Assembly: GCA_963802915.1 (NCBI GenBank)
Contig: CAWDKQ010000021.1
Location: forward strand, 62,001 to 126,000
DNA from: JAICMB01 sp963802915
Lineage (GTDB): Bacteria; Acidobacteriota; Terriglobia; Bryobacterales; Bryobacteraceae
DNA: 64,000 nucleotides
Direction of reading: 5' to 3'
Positions 1 to 9,412 of this stretch are shown piece after piece. A program made the translations under genes and the position numbers. Position 1 is the stretch's first letter. Each line of letters opens with the position of its first letter. The notes under the pieces were generated by a model. That model was not told where the DNA came from. It did no database searches and saw only the letters and a list, made by a program, of their open reading frames with translations.

Positions 1-60
1 TTCACCACGTCACATGCCGCAACCTGACGGGGCCAGGACACACAGGCTAGAATCGAGGGA

Positions 61-531
61 GTGAACGTGTTCATCTCATACGGGGATATCGCGGACCAAG
101 TCACTGCGCTTCGCCTTCAGGCTCTTGGAGCTGTGAACGGCTTGACGGTATATGTCCCTCCAGCCCACACCCGTCAAGGCGTGCCGACGCTTCTTGATCC
201 GGAAGCAAGTCAAAAACTCAATCAGGCCGAGGTCGTTTTAGGTGTTGTTGGCACTGGTCTGACCGAAGCCTGCAGCCAGGAACTAAACACCGGGCTGGCG
301 CTTCACAAGAACATGGTCGTGATGTCGTATCCCACATTCGTGCCACAACTTCAAGCGTACTTCGGAAAAAACCTCGTTGTAATCGATCCAGCTAACCCGG
401 ATCGAGTGGAGCTGAGCATTGTGCAACATCTGAAGGCTCTCGATGCTCAGCAGACGGCAAAGACCGCACTGTTGGCCCTGGGTACGTTGGCTCTTGGCTT
501 GCTTTTGCTAGCGCCCGCGGATAGACACTGA
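61..531 (+). CDS. TIR-like domain protein with C-terminal membrane anchor
   Basis: A 156-residue protein. The N-terminus (VFISYG, residues 3-8) has the beta-A look of a TIR domain, and the stretch TEACSQEL (68-75) resembles the TIR alpha-C helix, where NAD-cleaving TIR proteins keep a catalytic Glu; E74 is the best candidate. Residues about 135-152 form one hydrophobic helix, so the protein is probably membrane-anchored with the domain in the cytoplasm. GTG at 61 or GTG at 67 could start it; the GAGGGA just upstream is better spaced for 67. The PIN gene follows after 5 bp, so the two are probably co-transcribed. Seen: motif-like strings and the TM helix. Inferred: NADase or signalling role, perhaps in defence. 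A deoxyribosyltransferase-like fold is the alternative. Confidence 0.55.
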   Translation: MNVFISYGDIADQVTALRLQALGAVNGLTVYVPPAHTRQGVPTLLDPEASQKLNQAEVVLGVVGTGLTEACSQELNTGLALHKNMVVMSYPTFVPQLQAYFGKNLVVIDPANPDRVELSIVQHLKALDAQQTAKTALLALGTLALGLLLLAPADRH

Positions 532-536
532 AGGGA

Positions 537-1064
537 ATGCGGGCCCGCCGCTGTACAATTGACAGTTCCTGCCTTATCGCTCTTGATCATCTTCATTTAG
601 TGCCGCAGCTCAGCATGCTCTTTTCACTAGTGCTCGTTCCGAAAGCTGTTCGCAGTGAACTCTTCAAACTCCGCGCGACAAAGGACCGCTTGCAGCTCAT
701 CTTCGACACCTATGGCTTTTTCCAACGCTGTGATGGCTATGAACAGGGCACTGTCGATTTCCTCCTTGCGGAACGGGCTCGACTTGGGGTGAAAGATCGG
801 GGAGAAGTTGAGGCAGTTGTGCAGGCTTCGCAGTTCGGCGCGGCCGTGATCGTCGATGATCCTTGGGGACGAGATCTGGCCGCGCGTGAAGATCTCGAAT
901 TCCATGGTACCGTGTGGGTTCTTCAACGGTTTTACCAACTGGGGCTGCTCTCTTCAACGCTGGGAGACTGCTTTGCGAAACTACGCAGTCGGGGCACGCG
1001 CTTGCCTTGGGAGACAGTCGACGAATTGTTGGTGAGCATTGGCGAGAAGCCTTTGACGGCATGA
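537..1064 (+). CDS. PIN-domain (DUF3368-like) putative ribonuclease
   Basis: A 175-residue protein with the PIN layout: TIDSS at the N-terminus (D9), E41 in the next helix, GEVEAV (E90/E92) and VDDPWGRD (D107/D108, D113), giving the acidic cluster that binds Mg2+ in PIN nucleases. The LEFHGTVWVLQRFYQLG region is typical of the DUF3368 branch, whose members are often toxins or nucleic-acid nucleases. It starts 5 bp after the TIR-like gene, with AGGG immediately before the ATG. No VapB-like antitoxin is next to it; its partner here is the TIR-like membrane protein. Target and role are unknown. Confidence 0.6.
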   Translation: MRARRCTIDSSCLIALDHLHLVPQLSMLFSLVLVPKAVRSELFKLRATKDRLQLIFDTYGFFQRCDGYEQGTVDFLLAERARLGVKDRGEVEAVVQASQFGAAVIVDDPWGRDLAAREDLEFHGTVWVLQRFYQLGLLSSTLGDCFAKLRSRGTRLPWETVDELLVSIGEKPLTA

Positions 1065-1189
1065 CTCCGTGTTCTCGGTTTTCTTGGGGGCTCACCTCCT
1101 GTAAATTTCGCAATTCCGGCCGTGAGATATGGCGCACCGAAGGCGGGTAGCTGGTGTGTCTTCCAACCGCCGAAGTGCGCGCGAATTGA

Positions 1190-1495
1190 GAATTGATCCT
1201 GAGCATACAGGAGATACTTGGAATCGCGGCTCCAGAAGTACCCCGACACCGGACGCTTGGTTTCCGCGCTCATGGGCTTTGCGGCCGAGAAAGGCTCATC
1301 GGCCTTCTTCACCCATATATTGCGTGTACCGTTATAAGGCTTCAGGAATGAAATGTACTTGCCATCCGGAGAGATCTGGGCGGCAGTAATTTTGATTTCG
1401 CCAAAGAATGCATTCCTGTCGACCAGAGGCGGAAGCTCTGCATAGAGACTCGCGGCAAAAACGACCGCCAGGACAGGACGTAACCATTTCAACAT
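1190..1495 (-). pseudogene. 5' fragment of an S9-family peptidase, truncated
   Basis: From the ATG at 1495 (AGGAGGG upstream) the frame gives a signal peptide (MLKWLRPVLAVVFAASLYA) and then the start of a prolyl-oligopeptidase propeller: AAQISPDGKYISFLKPYNG and YFWSRDSKYLLYAQD. This matches the first ~100 residues of S9 peptidases such as the intact copies at 9.4 and 11.4 kb. After about 1190 the similarity stops and the frame runs antisense into the PIN gene, so the propeller remainder and the hydrolase domain are missing. The break coincides with the end of the TIR/PIN pair, which suggests insertion or deletion there. Probably non-functional. Confidence 0.65.
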
Positions 1496-1609
1496 GGAGC
1501 CCTCCTTCGTATTCCGCACAAGCATCACACTCCAGGAAGAGGCCGGCGGCCATGGCAAAATGTAAGCTATGACAGGCGCTATAGAGGTGAGGCTTGTCAA
1601 GGAGGTTCG

Positions 1610-2695
1610 ATGAACCGGCGTGATTTTCTGCATACCGCTGGCGCTGTCGCCGGCGGCTTTGCTTTCTCGAATCCCGCGCGCCTGCTTGCCGCGGATTCCG
1701 AATGGCGGATCTTCGAAGTGACGACGCGAGTCGAAGTGCTGCAACCTTCCAGCACAACCCGTGTCTGGCTTCCGGTGCCCCTCACAAAAAACACGCCGTT
1801 TCAGAAGACGCTCGCTAACGTCGTGCACTGCGAGAACGGCTCCTCCAAAACGGTCGTAAACAAGGCCGACGCGCTGGGCATTGTTGTCGCGGAATTCCCT
1901 GCAGGAGCCAAACCCATCGTGGAAGTCACCAGCCGGGTCGCGACCAGAGACTGGGCTGTCGACATCTCGGTCCCTGCCAAGGCGCCCAGAACAAGCGCGG
2001 CGGAATTGCAGTATTATCTGCGCGCAACCAAGCTTCTCCCTACCGATGGCATTGTCAAGCAGACTGCCATGGAGATCACCCAAGCCTTCCCCAAGGACAC
2101 AGATAAGGCCCGCGCGATTTATAACTGGATCGTCGACAATACGTACCGCAATCCGAAAACGCGTGGCTGCGGCATCGGCGACATTCGATTCCTCCTGGAA
2201 TCGAAGGACCTGGGTGGCAAATGCGCCGACCTCAATGCACTCTATGTTGGTCTGGCGCGCGCTGCCGGCCTCCCCGCTCGCGATATGTACGGTATCCGCC
2301 TCGCTAAATCCGAGTTGGGCTACAAGAGTTTGGGAGCGTCGTCGGAAATTGTCTCGAAGGCGCAGCACTGCCGCGCGGAGGTTTACCTCAACGAGTACGG
2401 CTGGGTTCCGGTGGACCCGGCCGATGTTCGCAAGGTAATGCTGGAAGAGCCGCCCGGCAACCGGCCGGCGGACGATGAGATGGTCAAGAAGGCGCGAGCG
2501 CGGCTGTTCGGATCGTGGGAGATGAACTGGATGGCGTATAACTCCGCGCACGATGTGGAGTTGCCTGGATCGAGCGGCAAGCCCGTCGGGTTCCTGATGT
2601 ACCCTCAGGCTGAAACCGCCGAAGGCCGGCTCGACAGCCTCAACGCGGACAACTTCAAGTACGAAATTACTTCTAAGGAGATCACGCACGGCTGA
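1610..2695 (+). CDS. Tat-exported transglutaminase-like domain protein
   Basis: A 361-residue protein. MNRRDFLHTAGAVAGGFAF is a twin-arginine signal, so it should be exported folded. An N-terminal beta region is followed by a transglutaminase/protease-like core: Cys205 in GGKCADLNALY, His253 in KAQHCRAEVYL and Asp269 in WVPVDPAD fit the Cys-His-Asp triad. Family members act as cysteine proteases or cross-linking enzymes; the substrate cannot be told. GGAGG at 1601-1605 is well placed for the ATG at 1610. It is divergent from the truncated S9 fragment. Confidence 0.8.
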   Translation: MNRRDFLHTAGAVAGGFAFSNPARLLAADSEWRIFEVTTRVEVLQPSSTTRVWLPVPLTKNTPFQKTLANVVHCENGSSKTVVNKADALGIVVAEFPAGAKPIVEVTSRVATRDWAVDISVPAKAPRTSAAELQYYLRATKLLPTDGIVKQTAMEITQAFPKDTDKARAIYNWIVDNTYRNPKTRGCGIGDIRFLLESKDLGGKCADLNALYVGLARAAGLPARDMYGIRLAKSELGYKSLGASSEIVSKAQHCRAEVYLNEYGWVPVDPADVRKVMLEEPPGNRPADDEMVKKARARLFGSWEMNWMAYNSAHDVELPGSSGKPVGFLMYPQAETAEGRLDSLNADNFKYEITSKEITHG

Positions 2696-3078
2696 ATGCC
2701 GGGTCGGGATGGGCCGGCTGACTCTGCATATCGCCAGGCCGCGAGCCGTCTCCCACTTGCCCATGATTCAGTGCCGACGATGGGGGCACGTTCGGTTGGT
2801 TTGTCTGGGTTCGTGTCTTTGGAGGTGAGAAGGACGAATCGGGTGGCGTTACCGTGGCGGAGGGCATTGCGGCTGGAGATGGCCTTGCCTTCAGAGATGT
2901 GGGACCTCGGCCGTTGCTGCAGGAGTCGTCGATTTGGGCTTGAGATCGCATCGGGAGTCTCTTCGTTCAGGGTAGGGGCGAGGTGGTGGGGTTTTGGATG
3001 GGGTGGGCGTTAAGTCAGTGATTGAGAGGGAGAAATAGCGTGAGGATTTTTTGGATCGCGCCCTAACCGATGGAAGCG
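2696..3078. other. Intergenic region, no gene recognised
   Basis: This is 383 bp between the transglutaminase stop and the convergent polyprenyl synthetase stop. I see no convincing coding frame or RNA. The plus strand is G-rich; four G-runs at 2974-2977, 2988-2991, 3000-3003 and 3005-3007 could form a G-quadruplex, but this is weak evidence. Confidence 0.4.
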
Positions 3079-4080
3079 CTAATGGTCGCGATCCGTAACA
3101 AGTTCTGTAACGGCGCACAGCGCGCGCTGATAAGGAGAGTCGGCAAACTCCGCGATGATCGACCGCGCCTTTTCCGTAAAGTGCTGAGCCCGCTGGCGCG
3201 CCCGCTCGATACCGTTTCGGCGTTCGATAAACGTCAGGATCTCGCTAAAACTAACTCGATCGTAATTACCGTCCTTCAACACGGTGGTAACCAGTTCCCG
3301 CTCTTCGGCCGTTGCTTCGGCCAAAGCATAGATCAGGGCCAGCGTGACCTTGCCCTCCCGAAGATCGCTGCCCACGGGCTTTCCCAAAACCTGCTCGCGC
3401 GAAGTGAAATCGAGAACGTCATCGACAAGCTGGAACGCGATTCCAAGATTCCAGGCAAATTCGCCCAGCCGGATTTCCCCGCTTTCATCGGCCCCGCTCA
3501 CCATGGCGCCCAATCGTGCCGAAGCGGAGAACAGGCTGGCCGTCTTGCGATCCACCAGTTCCATGTAATCGGCTTCGGTGACATCGATCTTTCCGATCCG
3601 CTCCAACTGAAGCAACTCGCCTTCCACCATCAATTGCGTCAAGCTGATCAGAACTTCCAGCACCCGGAAATTACGCTCGCGAAGCGCCACTTGGAACGCC
3701 TGCATGTAAAGCCAATCGCCGGCCAGAACACAAGTATGATTGCCCCAGATGGCGTTGCTCGAAGGCCGCCCCCGCCGCGTCCGCGCCGTGTCGATGACAT
3801 CGTCGTGAACCAGCGTAGCCGCGTGAATCATCTCGACCACGGCCGCCAGACGGATTGAAGCGTCGGAGGGATTCCCCGCGATATGCGAAGACAACAGCAG
3901 CAGAATCGGCCGCAGCCGCTTGCCGCCGCCATCCTGCAAATATCGTCCGATGGCAGTGACGACATCCACGCTGGCCACGGATTCCAGGCCGATCTCGCGC
4001 TCCACGCGCTCCAGATCTTTCTGGACCAGGCCCCAAATTTCGTGGGGCGTCAAGGACTGCCCAAGCTTGCTTGAGCTCAT
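3079..4080 (-). CDS. Polyprenyl diphosphate synthase (long-chain trans-prenyltransferase)
   Basis: A 333-residue protein with both aspartate-rich motifs of trans-isoprenyl diphosphate synthases: DDVID (93-97, in ATLVHDDVID) and DDVLD (220-224, in FQLVDDVLD), plus GGGKRLRP (51-58) and the KTASLF/GKPVGSDLREGK regions. It condenses isopentenyl diphosphate onto allylic diphosphates to make the C35-C50 side chain of respiratory quinones; chain length cannot be read from the sequence. I chose the ATG at 4080 because GGGAGAA lies just upstream; an in-frame start at 4119 is less likely. It is the last gene of the minus-strand operon containing metG and tatD. Confidence 0.9.
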   Translation of the reverse strand: MSSSKLGQSLTPHEIWGLVQKDLERVEREIGLESVASVDVVTAIGRYLQDGGGKRLRPILLLLSSHIAGNPSDASIRLAAVVEMIHAATLVHDDVIDTARTRRGRPSSNAIWGNHTCVLAGDWLYMQAFQVALRERNFRVLEVLISLTQLMVEGELLQLERIGKIDVTEADYMELVDRKTASLFSASARLGAMVSGADESGEIRLGEFAWNLGIAFQLVDDVLDFTSREQVLGKPVGSDLREGKVTLALIYALAEATAEERELVTTVLKDGNYDRVSFSEILTFIERRNGIERARQRAQHFTEKARSIIAEFADSPYQRALCAVTELVTDRDH

Positions 4081-4137
4081 GGGTTCTCCCAGTGTAACAA
4101 CACGGTCAATTCCCCCCACCTTCGGTCCGCCGACCTC

Positions 4138-4156
4138 GTTGCGGAACCCCGCGCGT
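4138..4156. repeat. Copy of a dispersed intergenic repeat
   Basis: GTTGCGGAACCCCGCGCGT occurs here, between tatD and the prenyl synthase gene, and again exactly at 40115-40133. A diverged copy lies near 40019. It looks like a short REP-type element. Confidence 0.6.
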
Positions 4157-4188
4157 CAGCAACGGGCGAACTGCCCATGATCCATTTT

Positions 4189-4967
4189 TCACACACCCGC
4201 CAGCAACCGGCCGAAGTTCGCCGTCGTCGCTGCCGCAATCTCCTCAAAGGTCACGCGCCGCAACCCCGCCACCTTCTGCGCCGTATACCCGACAAACAAA
4301 GGCTCATTCCGCTTCCCGCGCTTGGGCACCGGGAGCCAGATAAGGAGAATCCGTCTCCAGCAAAATTCGGTCGAGAGGAGCCTCTGCCGCCACTTTCTGA
4401 AGCTCCGTAGCTTTAGGAAAAGTCACAATCCCGCCAAAGCTCAAATAAAATCCCAGCGAAAGCGATCGTGCCGCCTCCTTCTGACCACCCGAAAAACAAT
4501 GCATCACACCGGGAATCTTGTGCGGAGCCCAATGTTTCTCGATCAGCGCGAACGTATCCTCCCAGGCTTCCCGAGTATGAATCACGATCGGCTTCCGAGC
4601 CGCCGCCGCAATCCGCATCTGCTCGATGAACACCTGCTGCTGCGCTTCCCGAGGAGCGAAATCGTAATGATAATCGAGCCCGATCTCGCCGACTGCAATC
4701 ACTTTTGGATGCGAAAGCAAAGTCCGAGACATGCGCCAGAATATCTTCCGTAGCCTTCCCCGCATCGTGCGGATGGACCCCCACAGTCGCGAGGAATGCC
4801 GGATGGCGCTCTGCCATCCGGATACCCGCCTCCAGGTCCGGCGGACCCTCGCCGGTCCCGATTGCGACCATCCGTTCGACGCCCGCCTCAACCGCCCGCT
4901 CGATCACTTCGTCGCGGTCGGCGTCAAAATCCGGGCTATCCAAATGACAATGAGAATCGATCAGCAC
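4189..4967 (-). CDS. tatD: TatD family metal-dependent hydrolase (two frameshifts)
   Basis: The N-terminal frame begins MLIDSHCHLDSPDFDADRDE (HxH metal site) and contains GVHPHDA. The middle frame has HPKVIAVGEIGLDYHYDF, KPIVIHTREAW, MHCFSGG and LLETDSPYLAP. The C-terminal frame has KRNEPLFVGYTAQKVAGL and ends FGRLLAGV. Together these are a complete TatD protein, read only by removing one extra base near 4712-4735 and one extra C in a CCC run near 4328. The corrected length is 258 residues, normal for the family (3'-5' exonuclease and D-aminoacyl-tRNA deacylase activities are reported). It lies 7 bp after metG. Because metG and larC show the same defect, I regard the shifts as probable sequence errors. 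Confidence 0.8.
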
Positions 4968-4974
4968 CGGATCT

Positions 4975-6904
4975 TCACTTCAACCGCGCGCCCACCGGAA
5001 TGTCTTCGAGGAATCCCGCGAGAACCGGCTTCCCATCCGGTACCGACGCGGCGACGATCATCCCCTGCGATTCAATCCCGCGCAATTTCCGGGGCTGCAG
5101 ATTCGCAACGATCACCACCTTGCGCCCGACCATCTGCTCCGGCTGATAAGCCTCGGCAATGCCCGCGACAATTGTTCGCGGCTGCGGCTCGCCAATGTCC
5201 ACCTTCATGTGCAGCAGCTTGTCCGAGCCCTTCACCCGCTCGGCCGAGATCACCTGCCCGACGCGCAGGTCGACTTTGCCGAAATCGTCAATCGAAATTG
5301 TGTTATCCGGTGCGGCAGGCGCCGCTTCGACAGGCTTCTTCCCAAGAAGAGCATCCTGCCGGGCTTTCTCTGTAATCTCCAGTTCTTTCATTTTCTCGAT
5401 CGCCGGCTTCGCCTCGATCCTCGGAAACACCGCTTCAACTTTGCCGATTTTCTGGCCGCGCCGGCAGCTTGCCCCAATGCAGATCAGCGAGCCGCTGCGA
5501 TTCGAGCGGCCGCGTCATCCCAAGCTGCGCCCAAATCTTCTTCGTAGCTTCCGGCATCACTGGATACAGCCACACGCAAACAATACGGATCGTCTCCGCG
5601 GCCGTATATAAAGTTTCATCCAGAAGTCGCGGCGAGTTCTCGTTCTTGGCCTTGGCTAATGCCCACGGAGCACGCTCGACAATGAATTTATCGATCACGG
5701 CAATGAGAGCCCAAATTGCCTCCAGCCCCCGCGAAAATTCGAAAGCGTTGAAACATTCAAGCGCCTTCTCCGTGGTGCTGCGAGCCGTCTCCGCAATATC
5801 GCCGAAACCTGGAGAATCCGGAACCACACCCCCGCGATATTGGTTGAATCATCGTCAGCGTGCGGCTCGCCAGATTGCCAAGTCCGTTCGCCAGATCGGC
5901 GTTGTACCGCTCGATCAGCGCATCGTAGCTAAAGCTGCCATCCTGCCCGAACGTGATCTCGCGCATCAGGAAATAGCGCAGCGCGTCGGTTCCAACCACC
6001 TCCGCAATCGGACTAGGACGCACCACGTTCCCGCGCGACTTGCTCATCTTGCTCTCTTCGACAAGTATCCAGCCGTGCGCGAATACCTGCTTCGGCAGCG
6101 GCAGATCGGCGGCCATCAGAAACGCCGGCCAATAGATCGCGTGGAAGCGAAGAATATCTTTTCCGATCAGGTGCAAATCGGCCGGCCACAAATCCGTGCC
6201 GCGAACCGCGCTCATGTACGCCGTCAGTGCATCGAACCAGACATAGAAAACATGATTCGTTCATTCGGTACCGGAATGCCCCACTTGATCGTCGTTCGCG
6301 TGATCGATAAATCGTTCAATCCGCCTTTAACGAACTGGATCAATTCATTGCGCCGGTAATCCGGCTGAATGAACTTCGGCTCGCGATCGTAAAGCTCTAA
6401 AAGCCGATCCTGAAACGCACTCAGCTTGAAGAAATAGTTTTCTTCGGTAACCGTCTCCGTGATCCGACCGCAATCCGGACATGGATCGCCCGGCTTCGCA
6501 TCATTGACATATAACTCATCGTGAAAACAATACTGCCCGGTGTACGAGCCCTTGTAGATGTACCCGTTCCGCTTACACCGTTCGAACAGTTCCTGCACTG
6601 TTTCAAAATGCTTGGGATCGGAGGTGCGAATGAAATTATCAACGTCGATCCCCAGCTTTTGCCACTGCGCCACAAACTCGTTCGCAACCCGCGCGGCATA
6701 CTCATCCGCTGTAAGTCCGGCAGCCTTGCCGGCCCGCTCCACATTTTGACCGTGTTCATCCGACCCCGTCGTCAATACCACGGGATCGAACTCCTGCATC
6801 TTCTTGAACTTCTTGATCGCGTCGGCGACAAATGTGGTATACGCCGTCCCGATGTGCGGCGCGGCGTTTACGTAGTAGATGGGCGTTGTAAGGTAGTATT
6901 TCAT
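4975..6904 (-). CDS. metG: Methionyl-tRNA synthetase (three frameshifts)
   Basis: MKYYLTTPIYYVNAAPHIG (HIGH-type motif), TTGSDEHGQN, the zinc-knuckle region CPDCG, HVFYVWFDALTAY, KMSKSRGN (KMSKS) and a C-terminal tRNA-binding domain (DLRVGQVISAE to VGARLK) are all present but spread over four frames. Shifts fall near 6255 (one base missing), 5844 (extra C) and 5455 (extra C or G). After correction the protein is 642 residues, typical for MetG with the C-terminal OB fold. The enzyme charges tRNA-Met and is normally essential, so three independent lesions argue for sequence error unless another copy exists. An upstream in-frame ATG at 6919 is possible; MKYYLT at 6904 is the usual start. Confidence 0.88.
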
Positions 6905-6915
6905 CGAGTTGTTTT

Positions 6916-8063
6916 TCAAATATGCGAAGCTGCGCTTCGGCGAGCACTTCCTTCAGCGGCGTTCCGGTTCTCAGCGCCTGCTCGCGGCAATCGTCGTATT
7001 CGGGCGCGAAGGAGCCATCTTCCGAAACCTTGATCCGGATTTTCCCATGTGTTGTTTCAACATCGACTGTATGCCGGGCCTTCACGCGCCGTTCGGCCTG
7101 ATAGACGCGCAATCCCAGCGTTGTGGTCTCCGCGAAAATCAATTGCGCCAGCGCCTCCTGCGTTTCCGGTTTTGCGATCGCGCGCAGCAAAGTGCCCGGC
7201 CGATTCTTCTTCATCTGAACCGGCTGTAGCGTAACGTCGAGCGCACCTGCCTGGAACAGGCGCTCCATCGCGTAGCCCAGAACCTGCGGACTCGAATCGT
7301 CGATATTGGCTTCGATCACCGCGACCGTGGTCGCTTCCGAAGCTCCGCTCGTTTCGCCGATCAAAGCGCGCAGAACATTCGCGTGTTCCGTAAAATCCTT
7401 ATCGCCGGCGCCGTAGCCGGATGAGCCCAAGCGAAGCGCCGGCAAAGGACCGAACGCTAACGCCAGCGTCGAGACAATCGCCGCGCCAGTAGGCGTGGTC
7501 AATTCCAGACTCGGCCCGCGCGAATAAACCGGCTTGCCCTCAAGAAGCTTCGCCGTAGCCGGAGCCGGAACCGGCAACACGCCGTGTTCCGTGTTCACGG
7601 TCCCGCTGCCAACGTTGATCGCCGAGCAGTAAACTTCGTCCACGCCGAGCAGTTCCAGTCCCAGTGCAGGCGCCGACAATATCGCAGATCGAATCGACAG
7701 CCCCGACCTCATGGAAGTGGACCTTCTCGATCGGCACGTCGTGAACCTTGGCCTCCGCCTCGCCGAGCGTCTGGAAAACCGCCGAAGCTCGCTTCTTGGC
7801 GCGTTCCGGCAGCTCGCCGCGCATCGATCATTTTGAGAATATGCGGCAGATGCCGGTGGGACTTCGTCTCCCACTGCATCCACATTAAACTTCGACGCCG
7901 CGATTCCGCGCCGTTTCGTCTTCTCAACGCGAAAGCCCGCGCCGGTGCCCAGGCTCGAAAGAGCCTCTGTCAGTGCCGTGGCATCCGCTCCTGCATCGAG
8001 AAGCGCTCCGACAGTCATATCTCCGCTAATGCCCGAAAAGGCATCGAAGTAACAGATCTTCAT
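6916..8063 (-). CDS. larC: LarC-like nickel insertion / nickel-pincer cofactor protein (frameshifted)
   Basis: The N-terminus MKICYFDAFSGISGDMTVGA is the LarC (DUF111) signature. Later pieces in other frames give KVHDVPIEKVHFHEVGAVDS, LGLELLGVDEVYCSAINVG, TPTGAAIVSTLA and EANIDDSSPQVLGYAMERL. LarC inserts nickel into the pincer nucleotide cofactor of lactate racemase-type enzymes. Shifts are needed near 7855, 7828 and 7683, all apparent one-base insertions. A fourth near 6930 would put the stop at 6916, just before metG; without it the frame overruns metG by about 150 bp, which is unlikely. Start 8063 overlaps the sirtuin stop (ATGA). No larA, larB or larE is visible in the window. Confidence 0.8.
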
Positions 8064-8770
8064 CCCACTAGTTGCGGCAATAATTCTGCCGAAGGTCCTC
8101 GTAGAAACGCGTGGATCCGCTTGGTCAACGCTGTTTCCTCAATGTTGATTTCAACTACTTTCGCGCCCGCGCTTTTTGCGATGCCGGCCAGGCCGGCCGC
8201 CGGGTAAACCAAAGCGGAAGTGCCGATCACCAGAAAAACTTCAGCGTGCTCGGCCGCCCATTCAGCCTCCTGCCACACGTCTTCCGGCAGCATTTCGCCG
8301 AACCAGACAATGCCCGGACGCAGCAGCGCGCCGCACTCGCACTTCGGCGGAATGTCCGGCAGCGGAGTAGTACGGTCCGCCCGTTCTTTTCCGCATCCTG
8401 AGCAGCGCAAAACCCAGATGCTGCCGTGCAGCTTGAGAACGTTCCTGCTGCCCGCATCGTCGTGCAGATCGTCGATGTTTTGAGTGATTAAAGTGAACTT
8501 CGGAACGCGCCGCTGGAGTTCCGCCAGCGCGTAGTGGCCGGCATTCGGCCGCGCCGAGGCCATGTTGCCCCGGCGCCAGTCATACCATTCCCAAACCAGT
8601 TTCGGATCGCGCGCAAAGGCTTCCGGAGTCGCGAGATCTTCAGACCGGAATTGCCTCCACAGCCCGTCGGAGCCTCGAAACGTAGGCACACCACTCTCGG
8701 CCGACACGCCCGCGCCCGTAAGGACGGCGATCGAATGAGCATTCTGGATGAGTCTACGGACGTCCTCCAC
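8060..8770 (-). CDS. cobB: Sir2 family NAD-dependent protein deacylase
   Basis: A 236-residue sirtuin with GAGVSAESGVPTFRG (NAD binding, 19-33), TQNIDDLH (97-103), the catalytic His115 in LKLHGS, a zinc site formed by C123/C126 and C144/C146, and GTSALVYPAAG. Y63 and R66 in WEWYDWRR match the Tyr-x-x-Arg pocket of class III sirtuins, which prefer succinyl or malonyl lysine; that preference is inference from the motif. It starts with GTG at 8770, overlapping the upstream gene by 17 bp, and its stop overlaps the larC start, so it belongs to the same transcription unit. Confidence 0.92.
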   Translation of the reverse strand: MEDVRRLIQNAHSIAVLTGAGVSAESGVPTFRGSDGLWRQFRSEDLATPEAFARDPKLVWEWYDWRRGNMASARPNAGHYALAELQRRVPKFTLITQNIDDLHDDAGSRNVLKLHGSIWVLRCSGCGKERADRTTPLPDIPPKCECGALLRPGIVWFGEMLPEDVWQEAEWAAEHAEVFLVIGTSALVYPAAGLAGIAKSAGAKVVEINIEETALTKRIHAFLRGPSAELLPQLVG

Positions 8771-9305
8771 TGAACTTCATTATCCCGTACGCCGACATGC
8801 CAACGCCCGCCAACAGCATGGGGATCGAATAGCTCGGCTCGGGAACGCTGCTCGGCGGACAGTACTCCGCGGTTACCGAATAAGTACCGGTGTAACTCGC
8901 CGGATCGTTATCCTCCCACCCTCCATTTGCCTGGCACGGGATTCCATCCGGATCGGAGACGCTCGTCGCACACGTTGCCATGCCCCGCGTCATAAGATGA
9001 ATCACGGAATTATTCAAAAGATCCGTGAACGTCAATTCTGAGAATCCGACGGTGTTCCCGCCGATACCGGAACCGACAGTGAGCGTGCCGTCAACCGGCG
9101 ACGGGCTGTAATCCGCCGGGTCGCTAAATGTCAGCACGATCGGCGTGGACTCGCCAGGGGTGAGTGCCGCGCTGAGCGTGACCGAACCGCTCAATTCTGA
9201 GCCTGGAATTATTGGCGACAGGTTAATTGTCAGAGTGTCAATAACCGACGCATTCATCGTGACGGAACCGGCGAGCAGAAGCAGGATATAGGAAAGTGGT
9301 TTCAT
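8754..9305 (-). CDS. PEP-CTERM sorting domain protein
   Basis: A 183-residue secreted protein: N-terminal signal (MKPLSYILLLLAGSVTMNAS), a beta-rich low-complexity middle, and a C-terminal tail with VPEPS, a hydrophobic stretch (IPMLLAGVGMSAYGIM) and a short basic end. That tripartite tail is the PEP-CTERM signal processed by exosortase in exopolysaccharide-producing Gram-negative bacteria. Two cysteine pairs may form disulfides. No function can be assigned to the mature domain. The exopolysaccharide locus at 45-53 kb is the kind of system such proteins usually accompany, though it is distant. Confidence 0.75.
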   Translation of the reverse strand: MKPLSYILLLLAGSVTMNASVIDTLTINLSPIIPGSELSGSVTLSAALTPGESTPIVLTFSDPADYSPSPVDGTLTVGSGIGGNTVGFSELTFTDLLNNSVIHLMTRGMATCATSVSDPDGIPCQANGGWEDNDPASYTGTYSVTAEYCPPSSVPEPSYSIPMLLAGVGMSAYGIMKFSGGRP

Positions 9306-9412
9306 GCCGTACCAGTCTCATTTCACCGAGTTAAACCGACAATAGAACGGGCGACCTATTACGGTCCGAAGGTACTGTAGCTTGTATACTGTTACTCTCC
9401 AGGGCCTCACAC

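Noticed and set aside
932..2764. A 610-residue minus-strand open frame
   Set aside because: Only about 100 internal residues (1190-1495) resemble a protein family; the rest is antisense to the transglutaminase and PIN genes.
2974..3007. Possible G-quadruplex downstream of the prenyl synthase gene
   Set aside because: Four G-runs are present, but the loops are long and the GC-rich background makes this weak; kept only as a note.
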